Below, piece after piece: positions 54,913-63,306 of a stretch of DNA of 64,000 nucleotides (position 1 is the first letter of the stretch; every line of letters begins with the position of its first letter). Origin of the DNA: an uncultured Lachnospiraceae bacterium (GTDB lineage Bacteria; Bacillota; Clostridia; Lachnospirales; Lachnospiraceae); NCBI GenBank assembly GCA_910579735.1, contig CAJTUZ010000011.1, positions 1-64,000 on the forward strand, given 5' to 3'. A model generated the notes under the pieces. The model saw only the letters and a list, made by a program, of their open reading frames with translations, had not been told where the DNA came from and made no database searches. Position numbers and translations under genes: made by a program.

Positions 54913-56043
54913 TCACCCTTTCATCCCTGCCGCAAAATTTGCCATGGCCCCGGATATTTTGATCTGCTGCGGACAGACTTTCTCACAGCTTTGGCAGCCG
55001 ATACAGGCGGAAGGATGTTTCTCCTCCGGTACGGCCTTAAGCGCCATCGGAACGGTAAAACTGCCTCCCGTAAAGCAGTTATCGTTATATAGTTTGAGCA
55101 GCATCGGAATATCCAGTCCTTTCGGACAATGGCTGACGCAGTAACGACACGCCGTACAGGGCAGAATGCGGTTCAGCATGCCGTCCGCAACGGAAAGGAG
55201 CGTATCCATCTCTTCTCCGGTCAGCGGTCTGTCTGTCTCATATGTTTCTATATTGGCTTTTAACTGCTCTAAATCAGACATACCTGACAGTACGACACCC
55301 ACATCCGGAATCGACTGTAAGAAGCGGAATGCCCATGCAGGCACTTCCTCATCAGGACGAAGCGTCTTCAATGTTTTCTCATCTTCTTCGGATAATCCGG
55401 CGAGCCTGCCTCCGCGGAGCGGTTCCATGACCCATATCGGTATATGATAGGAACGGATCAGATCCACTTTCGCTTTGGCATCCTGGAACGTCCAGTCGAG
55501 ATAATTCAGCTGGATCTGGCAAAATTCCAAGTCGCTGCCGTATGCATCCAAAAAGCGTTTCATCACTTCATAACTTCCGTGCGCGGAAAAACCAAGATGC
55601 CTGATCCTGCCGTTTTGCTTCTCTTCCATCAGATATTCATATATACCGTATTTTTCGTCCAAATAAGCGTCAATATTCATCTCGCAGACATTATGGAACA
55701 AATAGAAATCAAAATAATCCACCTGACACTTTTCAAGCTGTTTTGCAAATATCTCTTTTACCTTCGGCATATTGGCAAGATCATAGCCGGGAAACTTGCT
55801 CGCAAGATAAAAATTCTCCCGAGGATATGACGAAAGCAGCTTTCCCATAACAATCTCTGAATGACCGCCGTGGTATCCCCATGCGGTATCATAATAATTA
55901 ATGCCGTGCTCCATCGCATACGCGACCATTTCTCCCGCTGCCGCCTCATCGATATGCGAATCGTTTCCGTCCGCTAACGGCAGACGCATAGCGCCAAGCC
56001 CGAGAGCCGACAATTGCAGATCCTGAAAGTTCCGATAAACCAT
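54913..56043 (-). CDS. Aldo/keto reductase with C-terminal ferredoxin-type domain
   Basis: 376 residues from MVYRNFQDLQLSALGLGAMRLP; the start is set by AAAGGAGG nine bases upstream, although the frame runs to 56073. AKR barrel with NYYDTAWGYHGGHSE (catalytic Tyr in D-x4-Y). The C-terminus carries two 4Fe-4S motifs: CTACRYCVSHCPKGL and CIGCQSCEKVCPQQI. This AKR-ferredoxin fusion is common in anaerobes and may use ferredoxin as donor. Repeat copy 3 lies directly upstream. Confidence 0.93.
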   Translation of the reverse strand: MVYRNFQDLQLSALGLGAMRLPLADGNDSHIDEAAAGEMVAYAMEHGINYYDTAWGYHGGHSEIVMGKLLSSYPRENFYLASKFPGYDLANMPKVKEIFAKQLEKCQVDYFDFYLFHNVCEMNIDAYLDEKYGIYEYLMEEKQNGRIRHLGFSAHGSYEVMKRFLDAYGSDLEFCQIQLNYLDWTFQDAKAKVDLIRSYHIPIWVMEPLRGGRLAGLSEEDEKTLKTLRPDEEVPAWAFRFLQSIPDVGVVLSGMSDLEQLKANIETYETDRPLTGEEMDTLLSVADGMLNRILPCTACRYCVSHCPKGLDIPMLLKLYNDNCFTGGSFTVPMALKAVPEEKHPSACIGCQSCEKVCPQQIKISGAMANFAAGMKG

Positions 56044-56068
56044 CCTGATATCCTCCTTTTGTTTTTTA

Positions 56069-56264
56069 ATCATCGGAAAACGCCGAGGTGAGCGGGCAGG
56101 ACAAAAAAGTTCTGCTTCGAGGCGCGCTTTCGCTCCGTTAAAAACGCAGCGGTACTAAGTTCGAACTGTATAAAACACAGTTCTCACTAAGTGCCGGCGT
56201 TTTTAAAGGGCCCTTCAGCAGAAACTTTTTGTCCTGCCCGCTCACCTCGGCGTTTTCCGATGAT
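56069..56264 (+). repeat. Palindromic repeat element, copy 3 (full form)
   Basis: Outer arms ATCATCGGAAAACGCC plus the following GAGGTGAGCGGGCAGGA block (56069-56101) are perfectly complementary to the block ending at 56264. Next come AAAAAAGTTCTGCTTC, CGCTCCGTTAAAAACGCAGC (56131-56150), GGTACTAAGTTCGAAC, a copy-specific apical stem GAACTGT-ATAAAAC-ACAGTTC, then CACTAAGTGCCGGCGTTTTTAA and CAGCAGAAACTTTTTG. It sits between DUF3737 and the AKR, both on minus, and fills most of the 231-base gap. No T-tract follows on the minus strand. Confidence 0.85.
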
Positions 56265-56274
56265 CTGTCTATTT

Positions 56275-57126
56275 TTATGCGCAGTGACATTCTTTCTGCA
56301 CAATCACTTCTCCTGCCGCTTTTTCATCATCCCTGATGATCTGTCCTACCGCGGGCAGATAAATATGTCCGGAAAGCGGATTTTTAATACTGATCACAGG
56401 CGTCGTAACGGTTGCCTCCACTTCCGACTTCTCAAAACACAGATCGGTGTCTGTCATCTCGCAATTTATCAGTTTCAGCGCTTTACAATAACATAACGGC
56501 TGTGTCCCGATAATCTTACAGTTTTCAAAGGTTACGTTTTCGCAGTACCATGCCAGATATTCTCCTTTTACAACACTGTTTCTCACAGTAACATTTTTGG
56601 CATGCCAGAATGCGTCTTTCGTATCGAAAACGCAATTGTCAAATACAGCGTTGCATATATACTGAAAAGAATATTTGCCGTTTAAATGTACGCCCTCAAA
56701 GGAAAGATGATCGGAACGCATCATAAAGTATTCACCCGCTGCGTTAGAATCTTTCATCTCTATCTCGTGCACGGACCAGCCAAACTCCGGCGAAATAATA
56801 TCACAGCCGCGTATACTGACATGGCTGCATTCCCGCAGAGCTTTGATTCCATGCAGTTTCGTTCCGGTGATCTCAATATGGTCAGAATACCATAACGCCG
56901 CCCTGCAAAGCTCAGTCATTTCCGAATCCTCAATTTTTAATCTCTCGTCATGCCAGAACGGATATCTGAGGTTGCAAAAACAGTCCGCTGCCTGTATGTC
57001 TTTACATTCTTTCAACGCGCTCTCGCCATCGGCCGGCCCATCAAAGGCACAGTGAAGCAGTCTGATGCCGTGACTTCCGTACAGCGCCCGCTCCATATCA
57101 AATGTCTCGTTTTCAATCGTTCTCAT
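56275..57126 (-). CDS. DUF3737 beta-helix protein
   Basis: 283 residues forming a run of about 20-residue imperfect repeats with hydrophobic/asparagine positions (SHVSIRGCDIIS, DHLSFEGVHLNG, NVTVRNSVVKG, NVTFENCKIIG), a right-handed beta-helix pattern as in DUF3737. The N-terminus ENETFDMERALYGSHGIRL is typical. Function unknown, possibly carbohydrate-related. Divergent from the MFS gene. It ends 11 bases before repeat copy 3. Confidence 0.88.
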   Translation of the reverse strand: MRTIENETFDMERALYGSHGIRLLHCAFDGPADGESALKECKDIQAADCFCNLRYPFWHDERLKIEDSEMTELCRAALWYSDHIEITGTKLHGIKALRECSHVSIRGCDIISPEFGWSVHEIEMKDSNAAGEYFMMRSDHLSFEGVHLNGKYSFQYICNAVFDNCVFDTKDAFWHAKNVTVRNSVVKGEYLAWYCENVTFENCKIIGTQPLCYCKALKLINCEMTDTDLCFEKSEVEATVTTPVISIKNPLSGHIYLPAVGQIIRDDEKAAGEVIVQKECHCA

Positions 57127-57279
57127 ATAGACAGCACCTCGCTCTTCTTACTAATACTTACTATATCTGAATCTGAGTCTGCGTCTATTATATCATATGG
57201 CAAAGAGTACCTCAAATACTCATATTCAATAAGAAATTATTCCTTTTACGAATTTGATTTTGCATTGCAACTCTTTGTG

Positions 57280-57295
57280 TTAGATATATATCTAA
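57280..57295. promoter_or_regulatory. Perfect 16-bp palindrome, likely ArsR-type operator
   Basis: TTAGATATATATCTAA is a perfect inverted repeat. Related half-sites (TTAGATATA near 57343, ATAGATATATG near 57366) lie across the promoter at 57314-57342, in the 344-base divergent gap 57127-57470. The adjacent MFS-ArsR unit makes self-regulation likely. No other gene is seen in the gap. Confidence 0.6.
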
Positions 57296-57313
57296 TATAA
57301 TTGCCATTTAGCA

Positions 57314-57342
57314 TTGACATATATCAAAATATATATTATATA
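57314..57342 (+). promoter_or_regulatory. Promoter of the MFS-ArsR unit
   Basis: TTGACA (57314-57319, perfect -35), 17-base spacer, TATATA (57337-57342). The -10 abuts an ATTAGATATA half-site. The leader to the ATG at 57471 is about 120 bases. Confidence 0.7.
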
Positions 57343-57470
57343 TTAGATATACATTTAACATTGTCTATAGATATATGTATTACACTCTACGATTACTGCA
57401 GATGATCGGTGCTTTACAGCAGTCCATATGCTCCGGACATCAGGCGCTCACGAAAGGAGATTCTCAGATT

Positions 57471-58760
57471 ATGAAAAAACAGAAAAAAGAACCGCAGACA
57501 GATGTAAAAAGAAATACACAAACGCAGCGTCCCGGCTATCGGGATATCTTGCGGCAGAAGGAGTTTTTAAAGATCATACTGGCCGGACTGGTAAACCGGT
57601 TCGGAGATTCCATCGACGCGATCGCGTTTACATGGCTCGTCTATGCGATCACAGGAAACGCCGGCTGGTCGGCTCTTGTCTTTGCCGTAAACCAGCTCCC
57701 TTCCGTTCTTGTCCAACCGTTTGCCGGCGCGCTTGTAGAAGGAATGGATAAGAAGAAACTGATGGTGTATACGGATATCGTCCGCGGTTTTACGACACTG
57801 GGACTTGCTTTTCTTTACATAACCGGCACGCTGAATCCATGGATCATACTTCTTTTTACCCTGATCAATTCTTCCGTAGAAGCATTCCGTCTGCCGGCCT
57901 CGCTTGCCGCCGTCCCCAAAGTGCTGGATGAAAAATATTATACTTACGGATCATCTTTAAACAACACGTTGTGTACCGTCATACAGCTCGTCGGTCTGGG
58001 CTGCGCCGGATTTATCATAGCGTCCTTCGGTATCGGCTGCGCAATTGCCATAGACGGCTTGTCATTCTTCGGGTCCGCTCTGATCCTCGCTTTTTTAAAA
58101 ATACAGGAAACGAATCTCAGAAAGGAAAAATTACAGGTAAAAGAATATTTTGCCACCTTAAAAGAAGGACTCGTCTATTTGAAGGAAGTCCCCGTGCTCC
58201 GTAATTTATGCCTGCTTGCCGTTGTGATCAACGTTGCCGTAACACCGCTTAATTCTCTGCAAAGTCCTCTGATACAGGAGGTTCTCGGGCAGGGAAGTAA
58301 TCTGCTCAGCACTTTTTCACTTACTTTCACGGCCGGCATGGGCATCGGTTCTTTTCTGTACCCCTTTTTATCCGATAAGTTCACTGTACGCGCACAGTTT
58401 ACGGGCACGGGTATTCTCATGGGGACCGGCCTGTACTGTTATACGTTTGGGGAACATTTGAAGTCCAATGTTCCTGCCGTTTACCTTCTGACGATCACGC
58501 TTTCCTTTCTGCTTGGAATGTCCCTCAGCATCATGACTTCGGCACTGGGCGTCCAATTCATAAAAAATGTCAAAAAAGACTATCTGGCACGTGCAGGCTC
58601 CATTTTCAATGCGGGCGCCAGCGCCGCTATGCCGGCCGCCTCGCTTGCTGTCAGCGCGCTTACGGCCCTGTGTCCGGTTTCGCAGATTTTTAAGTTAAGC
58701 GCTTTATTTTGTGTTATAATATTCGTAAGTCTGGCCATCATGCGCGTCAGACTGGAATAA
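57471..58760 (+). CDS. MFS transporter
   Basis: 429 residues from MKKQKKEPQTDVKRNTQ; AAAGGAG precedes this ATG, while the frame opens at 57375. Twelve membrane helices are predicted from hydrophobic blocks. Family pattern resembles the MFS_3/enterobactin-exporter group: FLKIILAGLVNRFGDSIDAIAFTWLVY, and VLVQPFAGALVEGMDKKKLMVYTDI (the G-x3-D-R/K-x2 loop between TM2 and TM3). Probably exports a drug-like or peptide compound. It is followed after 36 bases by its likely regulator. Confidence 0.88.
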   Translation: MKKQKKEPQTDVKRNTQTQRPGYRDILRQKEFLKIILAGLVNRFGDSIDAIAFTWLVYAITGNAGWSALVFAVNQLPSVLVQPFAGALVEGMDKKKLMVYTDIVRGFTTLGLAFLYITGTLNPWIILLFTLINSSVEAFRLPASLAAVPKVLDEKYYTYGSSLNNTLCTVIQLVGLGCAGFIIASFGIGCAIAIDGLSFFGSALILAFLKIQETNLRKEKLQVKEYFATLKEGLVYLKEVPVLRNLCLLAVVINVAVTPLNSLQSPLIQEVLGQGSNLLSTFSLTFTAGMGIGSFLYPFLSDKFTVRAQFTGTGILMGTGLYCYTFGEHLKSNVPAVYLLTITLSFLLGMSLSIMTSALGVQFIKNVKKDYLARAGSIFNAGASAAMPAASLAVSALTALCPVSQIFKLSALFCVIIFVSLAIMRVRLE

Positions 58761-58796
58761 GCACAGGCAGTACATTACTGTCAAAAGGAGCCGCCC

Positions 58797-59960
58797 ATGT
58801 TAAAAGATATCAGTCCGAAAATAAACGAGATCGCCGAGAGTATCGCCTTATTAAAGCATCTGGCAGCAGGTGAAAAATATGCCGACTTAAAAGAATCCCT
58901 AAACAGGAAATACACCCTCTCCCTTCAGGGCGGACTGCGAAAATTTGCGCTGCTTGAACGCATCGAACAAAACGCCGAAAATGTGCTGCAAAACCAAATG
59001 GATGAGATCCGTTATTATTTTTCGGTCAATACGGCGGACAGCACAAACGATGCCGACATAAGCTGTGCCGCCATACCTGCGCTTTTATGGGAACCCGACA
59101 TGGAACTGGAGATCGAAAATACAAGACAGCTTCGCGACTATCTGAGTAAAGTCTCCGAAGAAACATATTGTGAGAAATTCGGACTGTTACTGCATAATTA
59201 TACGGAGATCATCTATTTTGAGGATGAAAAGCAGACAATCACCGCCAAAGAACCATACGCCGTCATTCAATACCTGATGAAAATGGATATTACAGACGAA
59301 GAGAAATGGAAACTACAGAGAATTTTCTGCGACAGAAATATCCACCAGACGAAGATCCTTGCCCTGTTGGAGAGGGCGGGCGCAGTCCTGAAAACTTTTT
59401 TTCCGCAGATTGAAGAGCTGACCGCCCTTTTTTTGACCTATTGGACAGATACTTTAAAGGGCAGCGACATTGCCGCCTTTTTGCAGAAAAACAAAGCTAT
59501 CGATATACCCGAAAACCCTCTTGGATTTCATATGCGTCCTTCTGTGATCAACCCCAATGTGATCTCCATGCAGCTTAATATGGACTCCAAAAAGCCTTGC
59601 GGCAAACCGGATTATTTCAAATTGGGGATTCTATTTGGAGAAGATTTACATGTCAGTACAGATTACGGAGAAAAAGACGACGCCTATGAAATCTATGTCA
59701 TGCAGGCGCTCAAGCTTTTATCCGATAAGAGCAAATTTGAAATCCTTTCCTACATCCGGGACAAGGCCGCCTATGGAAGTGAACTTGCAAGGCATCTGCA
59801 TCTGACTACGGCGACAGTATCCCACCATATGAATTCCCTGCTCTCTTCGGGACTTGTCCGTCTCAAACGCGTCGATAACCGCGTCTATTATATGAGCAAC
59901 AAAGATGCATTGGAGGAACTTCTGCAATACTGTGCACGGATTTTAACAGGAAAAGACTGA
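58797..59960 (+). CDS. ArsR-type regulator with long N-terminal domain
   Basis: 387 residues. Residues ~1-290 form a mixed alpha/beta domain with no cysteine metal site evident. The C-terminal ~85 residues are a winged helix (LLSDKSKFEILSYIRDKAAYGSELARHLHLTTATVSHHMNSLLSSGLVRLKRVDNRVYYM), the ArsR/SmtB fold. Such long forms (DUF5937-type) usually sense small molecules and repress the adjacent exporter. The palindrome at 57280-57295 is a candidate operator. Confidence 0.85.
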   Translation: MLKDISPKINEIAESIALLKHLAAGEKYADLKESLNRKYTLSLQGGLRKFALLERIEQNAENVLQNQMDEIRYYFSVNTADSTNDADISCAAIPALLWEPDMELEIENTRQLRDYLSKVSEETYCEKFGLLLHNYTEIIYFEDEKQTITAKEPYAVIQYLMKMDITDEEKWKLQRIFCDRNIHQTKILALLERAGAVLKTFFPQIEELTALFLTYWTDTLKGSDIAAFLQKNKAIDIPENPLGFHMRPSVINPNVISMQLNMDSKKPCGKPDYFKLGILFGEDLHVSTDYGEKDDAYEIYVMQALKLLSDKSKFEILSYIRDKAAYGSELARHLHLTTATVSHHMNSLLSSGLVRLKRVDNRVYYMSNKDALEELLQYCARILTGKD

Positions 59961-59992
59961 GCGTAACGGCTGTTACCGTTTCCGCTCAGTCT
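59954..59992. terminator. Hairpin between convergent ArsR and flagellin genes
   Basis: AGACTGAGCG (59954-59963) pairs with CGCTCAGTCT (59983-59992). Inside, AACGG pairs with CCGTT. It covers the regulator stop. There is no T-tract, so termination is likely but not certain. Confidence 0.6.
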
Positions 59993-60003
59993 GTTATGCC
60001 GAT

Positions 60004-61953
60004 TTATGCCAATAATGACAGAATATAATTCTGCTGCTGATTGGCCTGTGACAGTATCGACTGTCCTGCCTGAAGGAGTATTCTGTTATTTGAAAATGCA
60101 ACCATTTCTTTGGCAATATCCGTATCTCTGATCAAGGATTCCGCCGCCGTCGTATTTTCGATGATATTATTCAGATTGGAGATCGTATGTTCCAGTCTGT
60201 TCTGTACCGCGCCGTAATCGCTTCTGACCTGGCTGACCGCGTTGATCGCTTTCTTAATACTGCCGATAGCCTCTTGTGCCGCCTCGACCGTCTCCACATT
60301 CACCGCATCGATTCCAAGCGCCCATGCATCCATTCTGTATAAATCAATTGTAATATGCTGTCCGGCTTCTGCACCGACCTGCAGTGCAGTGCTTCTTTCT
60401 CCCGAACCGAAACCGGGAGGCACGATCGGATTACCCGGCTGACCCGGATTGGGATTCCACACGCCGTTACCGATGATGCTCGCACCGCCGACACTTAAAG
60501 ATGGGGTAATCACAGATCCGGCGCCGCCTTTGGAAGCAAAGGACAGTTCTCTGACAAAATTTACCAGATCGGCGCTGGGATTACTGAATAAACCGGTCAG
60601 CTGAGCCGATGTCAGCCCGGTATTATCTTTTATTGCAGCATTGAAAGTCTTGCCGTTTATCAGATCGGCAAAGATCTTATCCATACCGGCAGCAATGCCC
60701 GGTCCGGTAACCGCACCGCCGCCATTGGCAAGATACCCCGCATAAGCGGCAGCCAGATAACCGTGTCCGTACGGCCTGCCGGCCGGTGTATATCTTTTCA
60801 GATAATTGCGGATCGCACCATCCTGTGAGGTATCGTCCTTATCCTTCAAATTATTGGCGATTGAAATCAGCGTATTGTTCCATTGTGTCGGGAAACCGCC
60901 GCCTGCAAGCTGTGCCGTTCCTTCCGAAAACCACTGCGGGAATTTGTAGGCGCTTCCTTTTCTGCCGCTCATGCCATCTGTCATCGTATACTGCATCAGG
61001 GAATGCATAAATTCATGCGCGATCGTAGACTGCAGAGCCTCTACCCTGCTGCCGGTTCCGTCGGCATCGGCCACCTTAAAATCGGCGGAGTCGACACGTA
61101 TATAAAGATTATATGGCTTGCCGGTAGGACGATAGGTAAAACCGGCACGCGCCAGTTCCTTGTTCAGACCATCAATTTTCTGTACCTGGATCGCAATATC
61201 AACCGTTACATTTCCGATATCATTTTTGATAGATGGAAACGCATTGAAAATCTGCTCCGCAGCTTTGGGAATAAGATCCGTAGCGATCATCGTCGCCAGC
61301 GCATTGCTTGTAGGCACCGGATTGACCGCTGCGCGGCCGGCGGCCGGCGCTTGTGCGGTATTGTTGACATATCCGCCTGTATTGCCCGCATTCTGTGCAG
61401 TTCCACTGACATTTCCATCCGTACCGCCTGACCCGGCATCGCTGACTGTATAGGTCCCGTCGGCTAAATTATAGTGCAGTGTAAACTCATAGGTTTCCAT
61501 TGCAAACGCCGCTCCCGGCATCAGGCCGTCATCGGGAAACAGTCTGATTTCATTAAATACCGTATGCCCGGCCATCGTATCGATCTCTTTTTTTAACTGC
61601 TGCACTTCCACGTCTATCAGGGCACGGTCTTCGTCCGTCCATGTGCCGTTTGAAGCTTTCACAGCCAGTTCATTGGCACGATGCAGTATGGCGTGCATTT
61701 CATTCAAAGCGCCCTCTGCGGACTGCACCATTGAAATACCGTCCTGCGCATTGGCAGATGCCTGTGTCAGTCCGCGGATCTGTCTTCGCATTTTCTCGGA
61801 AATAGCAAGTCCTGCCGCATCATCTGCCGAACGATTGATCTTATATCCGGAAGATAATTTTTCTGTCTGCCTTGCGCCTATTTTATTATTATTCTTAAAC
61901 TGCCTGCACGCGTTCATAGCGAGCATATTATGCCGAACAGAAAGCATTTTCAT
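60004..61953 (-). CDS. Flagellin with inserted HExxH metallopeptidase domain (flagellinolysin-type)
   Basis: 649 residues (or 647: GGAGGAGG spacing favours the second ATG at 61947). Residues 1-~165 are the flagellin D0/D1 N-terminal part (KLSSGYKINRSADDAAGLAIS, QIRGLTQASANAQDGISMVQ). Residues ~540-649 are the C-terminal D1/D0 part ending SILSQANQQQNYILSLLA. Between them lies a ~350-residue insert with HEFMH (313-317), Glu344 in WFSEG, and GHGYLAAAYAGYLA near 396-409, a gluzincin-type layout as in M9 collagenases. It matches the described flagellinolysin family: a filament whose surface is proteolytic. Upstream is a sigma-28 promoter. Confidence 0.88.
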   Translation of the reverse strand: MKMLSVRHNMLAMNACRQFKNNNKIGARQTEKLSSGYKINRSADDAAGLAISEKMRRQIRGLTQASANAQDGISMVQSAEGALNEMHAILHRANELAVKASNGTWTDEDRALIDVEVQQLKKEIDTMAGHTVFNEIRLFPDDGLMPGAAFAMETYEFTLHYNLADGTYTVSDAGSGGTDGNVSGTAQNAGNTGGYVNNTAQAPAAGRAAVNPVPTSNALATMIATDLIPKAAEQIFNAFPSIKNDIGNVTVDIAIQVQKIDGLNKELARAGFTYRPTGKPYNLYIRVDSADFKVADADGTGSRVEALQSTIAHEFMHSLMQYTMTDGMSGRKGSAYKFPQWFSEGTAQLAGGGFPTQWNNTLISIANNLKDKDDTSQDGAIRNYLKRYTPAGRPYGHGYLAAAYAGYLANGGGAVTGPGIAAGMDKIFADLINGKTFNAAIKDNTGLTSAQLTGLFSNPSADLVNFVRELSFASKGGAGSVITPSLSVGGASIIGNGVWNPNPGQPGNPIVPPGFGSGERSTALQVGAEAGQHITIDLYRMDAWALGIDAVNVETVEAAQEAIGSIKKAINAVSQVRSDYGAVQNRLEHTISNLNNIIENTTAAESLIRDTDIAKEMVAFSNNRILLQAGQSILSQANQQQNYILSLLA

Positions 61954-62026
61954 CCTCCTCCGATAAGATTTGGTATTGATCTGTCAGATTCCGTGATGTC
62001 TGTCTCAAAATAGTATATTTTAGATT

Positions 62027-62054
62027 ATATCGGCATAAAAAGCATATTCCATTA
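62027..62054 (-). promoter_or_regulatory. Sigma-28 (SigD/FliA) promoter of the flagellin gene
   Basis: On the minus strand GCCGATAT (62027-62034, a perfect -10) with TAAT 16 bases upstream (62051-62054, three of four to TAAA). The ATG is about 75-80 bases downstream. The -35 overlaps the stop codon of the ABC permease gene (62052-62054). Confidence 0.8.
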
Positions 62055-63305
62055 GCGCATTTTATGAAAAATATAATGACGAAGCGCCATTCCCCCAAAC
62101 AATACCGACTCTAAAGCGGCAAACCCAAGCAGGGCATACGGCGTCCATACCGTCAGGCCGCCTGCCTGCAGGAATTCATAATCGTTTGCCGCATAGAAAT
62201 AGCCCGTAGGCAGACCGACACCGCTTGATGGCAGCAGGCACCGCAGCCACAAATTCATTTTTGAAGCAGGCGGAAGCGTCATATAAATAAATGTCGGTGC
62301 AATACAACACAGCAGTCCTATGGATAACGATACCATCACACTCTTACAGTTTGCAGACAGCAGCAAGACAAAAGCGATCGTTGCCATCGCACTCACAAGT
62401 CCTCCGACTGCGATAACAAGTTCTAAATCTCCCAGATTCCAATCTGCCAAAGACGTGACGGAAAACTCTATCTGCATGGATGTCCTGACCGATTCCCAAC
62501 CGAAAAGGGAATTGGAGACGAGCAGATAAATCGTCATGCAAACAGTAAACAAAACTGCCGTAACGCCTGCCGTTGTAACAATCTTGGCTATACCTAAACG
62601 GCTTTTTCCGTGTTTCGTACAGCGCAGGATATCATCTGCCCCTGTCTGGTAATCCGAAGAAAAAACCGGCGCCGCAATGATAACGCCAAGCAGAACAAGA
62701 AAAAATGCCAGAAACCCTCCATATTCTATCGGATTGCTGCCAAGTCCCGGATAATGCTGATACGGCTTTGCCACCTCCGCATACATATCCGCCGCCTGCT
62801 TTTGTATCTCCGGATCATCTTTATACTTCATTTTCATCAGAGCATTTAACCGTTCCGTGCACATTTCATAATACGCATCGACCTGTGCCGGATCAATCGC
62901 CGTCAGGGAAGGGGCCATTCCCGTATCCCGATCCGCAAAGGCTTCTTTCACCCCGTGGACAAGCGGCGAATACGGAGCAAGCCGCCTGCTGTAAACGCCT
63001 TCGGGAAGTTCATAGCTTTCCATCACGCCGTATTCCCGCAGACAATCCTGATAAGCCTCCACTGCCTGACGCACCATCTGCGGCGTTACGACACCCGTAA
63101 TATCCTGCCAGAGTATTTTTTTATAGCGAATGGCTTCTATTCCCTGCAGCTGCACTTCACTTCCCGCTTCATCATAATATACGACTGTCTCATATAAAAC
63201 CGGCAGATACGCTAACAGACAGGTCATAAATAAAGCTGCTGCCGTTACAACCCATGTCCGGCGCGATTTTATCACTTTTTTCAGTTCCACTTTTAACACG
63301 TTCAT
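62052..63305 (-). CDS. ABC-2 type transporter permease
   Basis: 417 residues. N-terminal membrane helix (TWVVTAAALFMTCLLAYLPVLY), a large external domain of ~150 residues (LREYGVMESYELPEGVYSRRLAPYS...), then five helices (FLAFFLVLLGVIIAAPVF, YQTGADDILRCTKHGKSRLGIAKIV, and others). This is the layout of bacitracin/lantibiotic-type exporter permeases. AAGGAGG lies within the end of the ATPase gene, one base upstream of this ATG region, so the two are coupled. Confidence 0.87.
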   Translation of the reverse strand: MNVLKVELKKVIKSRRTWVVTAAALFMTCLLAYLPVLYETVVYYDEAGSEVQLQGIEAIRYKKILWQDITGVVTPQMVRQAVEAYQDCLREYGVMESYELPEGVYSRRLAPYSPLVHGVKEAFADRDTGMAPSLTAIDPAQVDAYYEMCTERLNALMKMKYKDDPEIQKQAADMYAEVAKPYQHYPGLGSNPIEYGGFLAFFLVLLGVIIAAPVFSSDYQTGADDILRCTKHGKSRLGIAKIVTTAGVTAVLFTVCMTIYLLVSNSLFGWESVRTSMQIEFSVTSLADWNLGDLELVIAVGGLVSAMATIAFVLLLSANCKSVMVSLSIGLLCCIAPTFIYMTLPPASKMNLWLRCLLPSSGVGLPTGYFYAANDYEFLQAGGLTVWTPYALLGFAALESVLFGGMALRHYIFHKMR

Positions 63306-63306
63306 T

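Noticed and set aside
60786..61453. Plus-strand frames opposite the flagellin insert
   Set aside because: Low-quality sequence without ribosome sites; the flagellin frame is continuous and explains the region.
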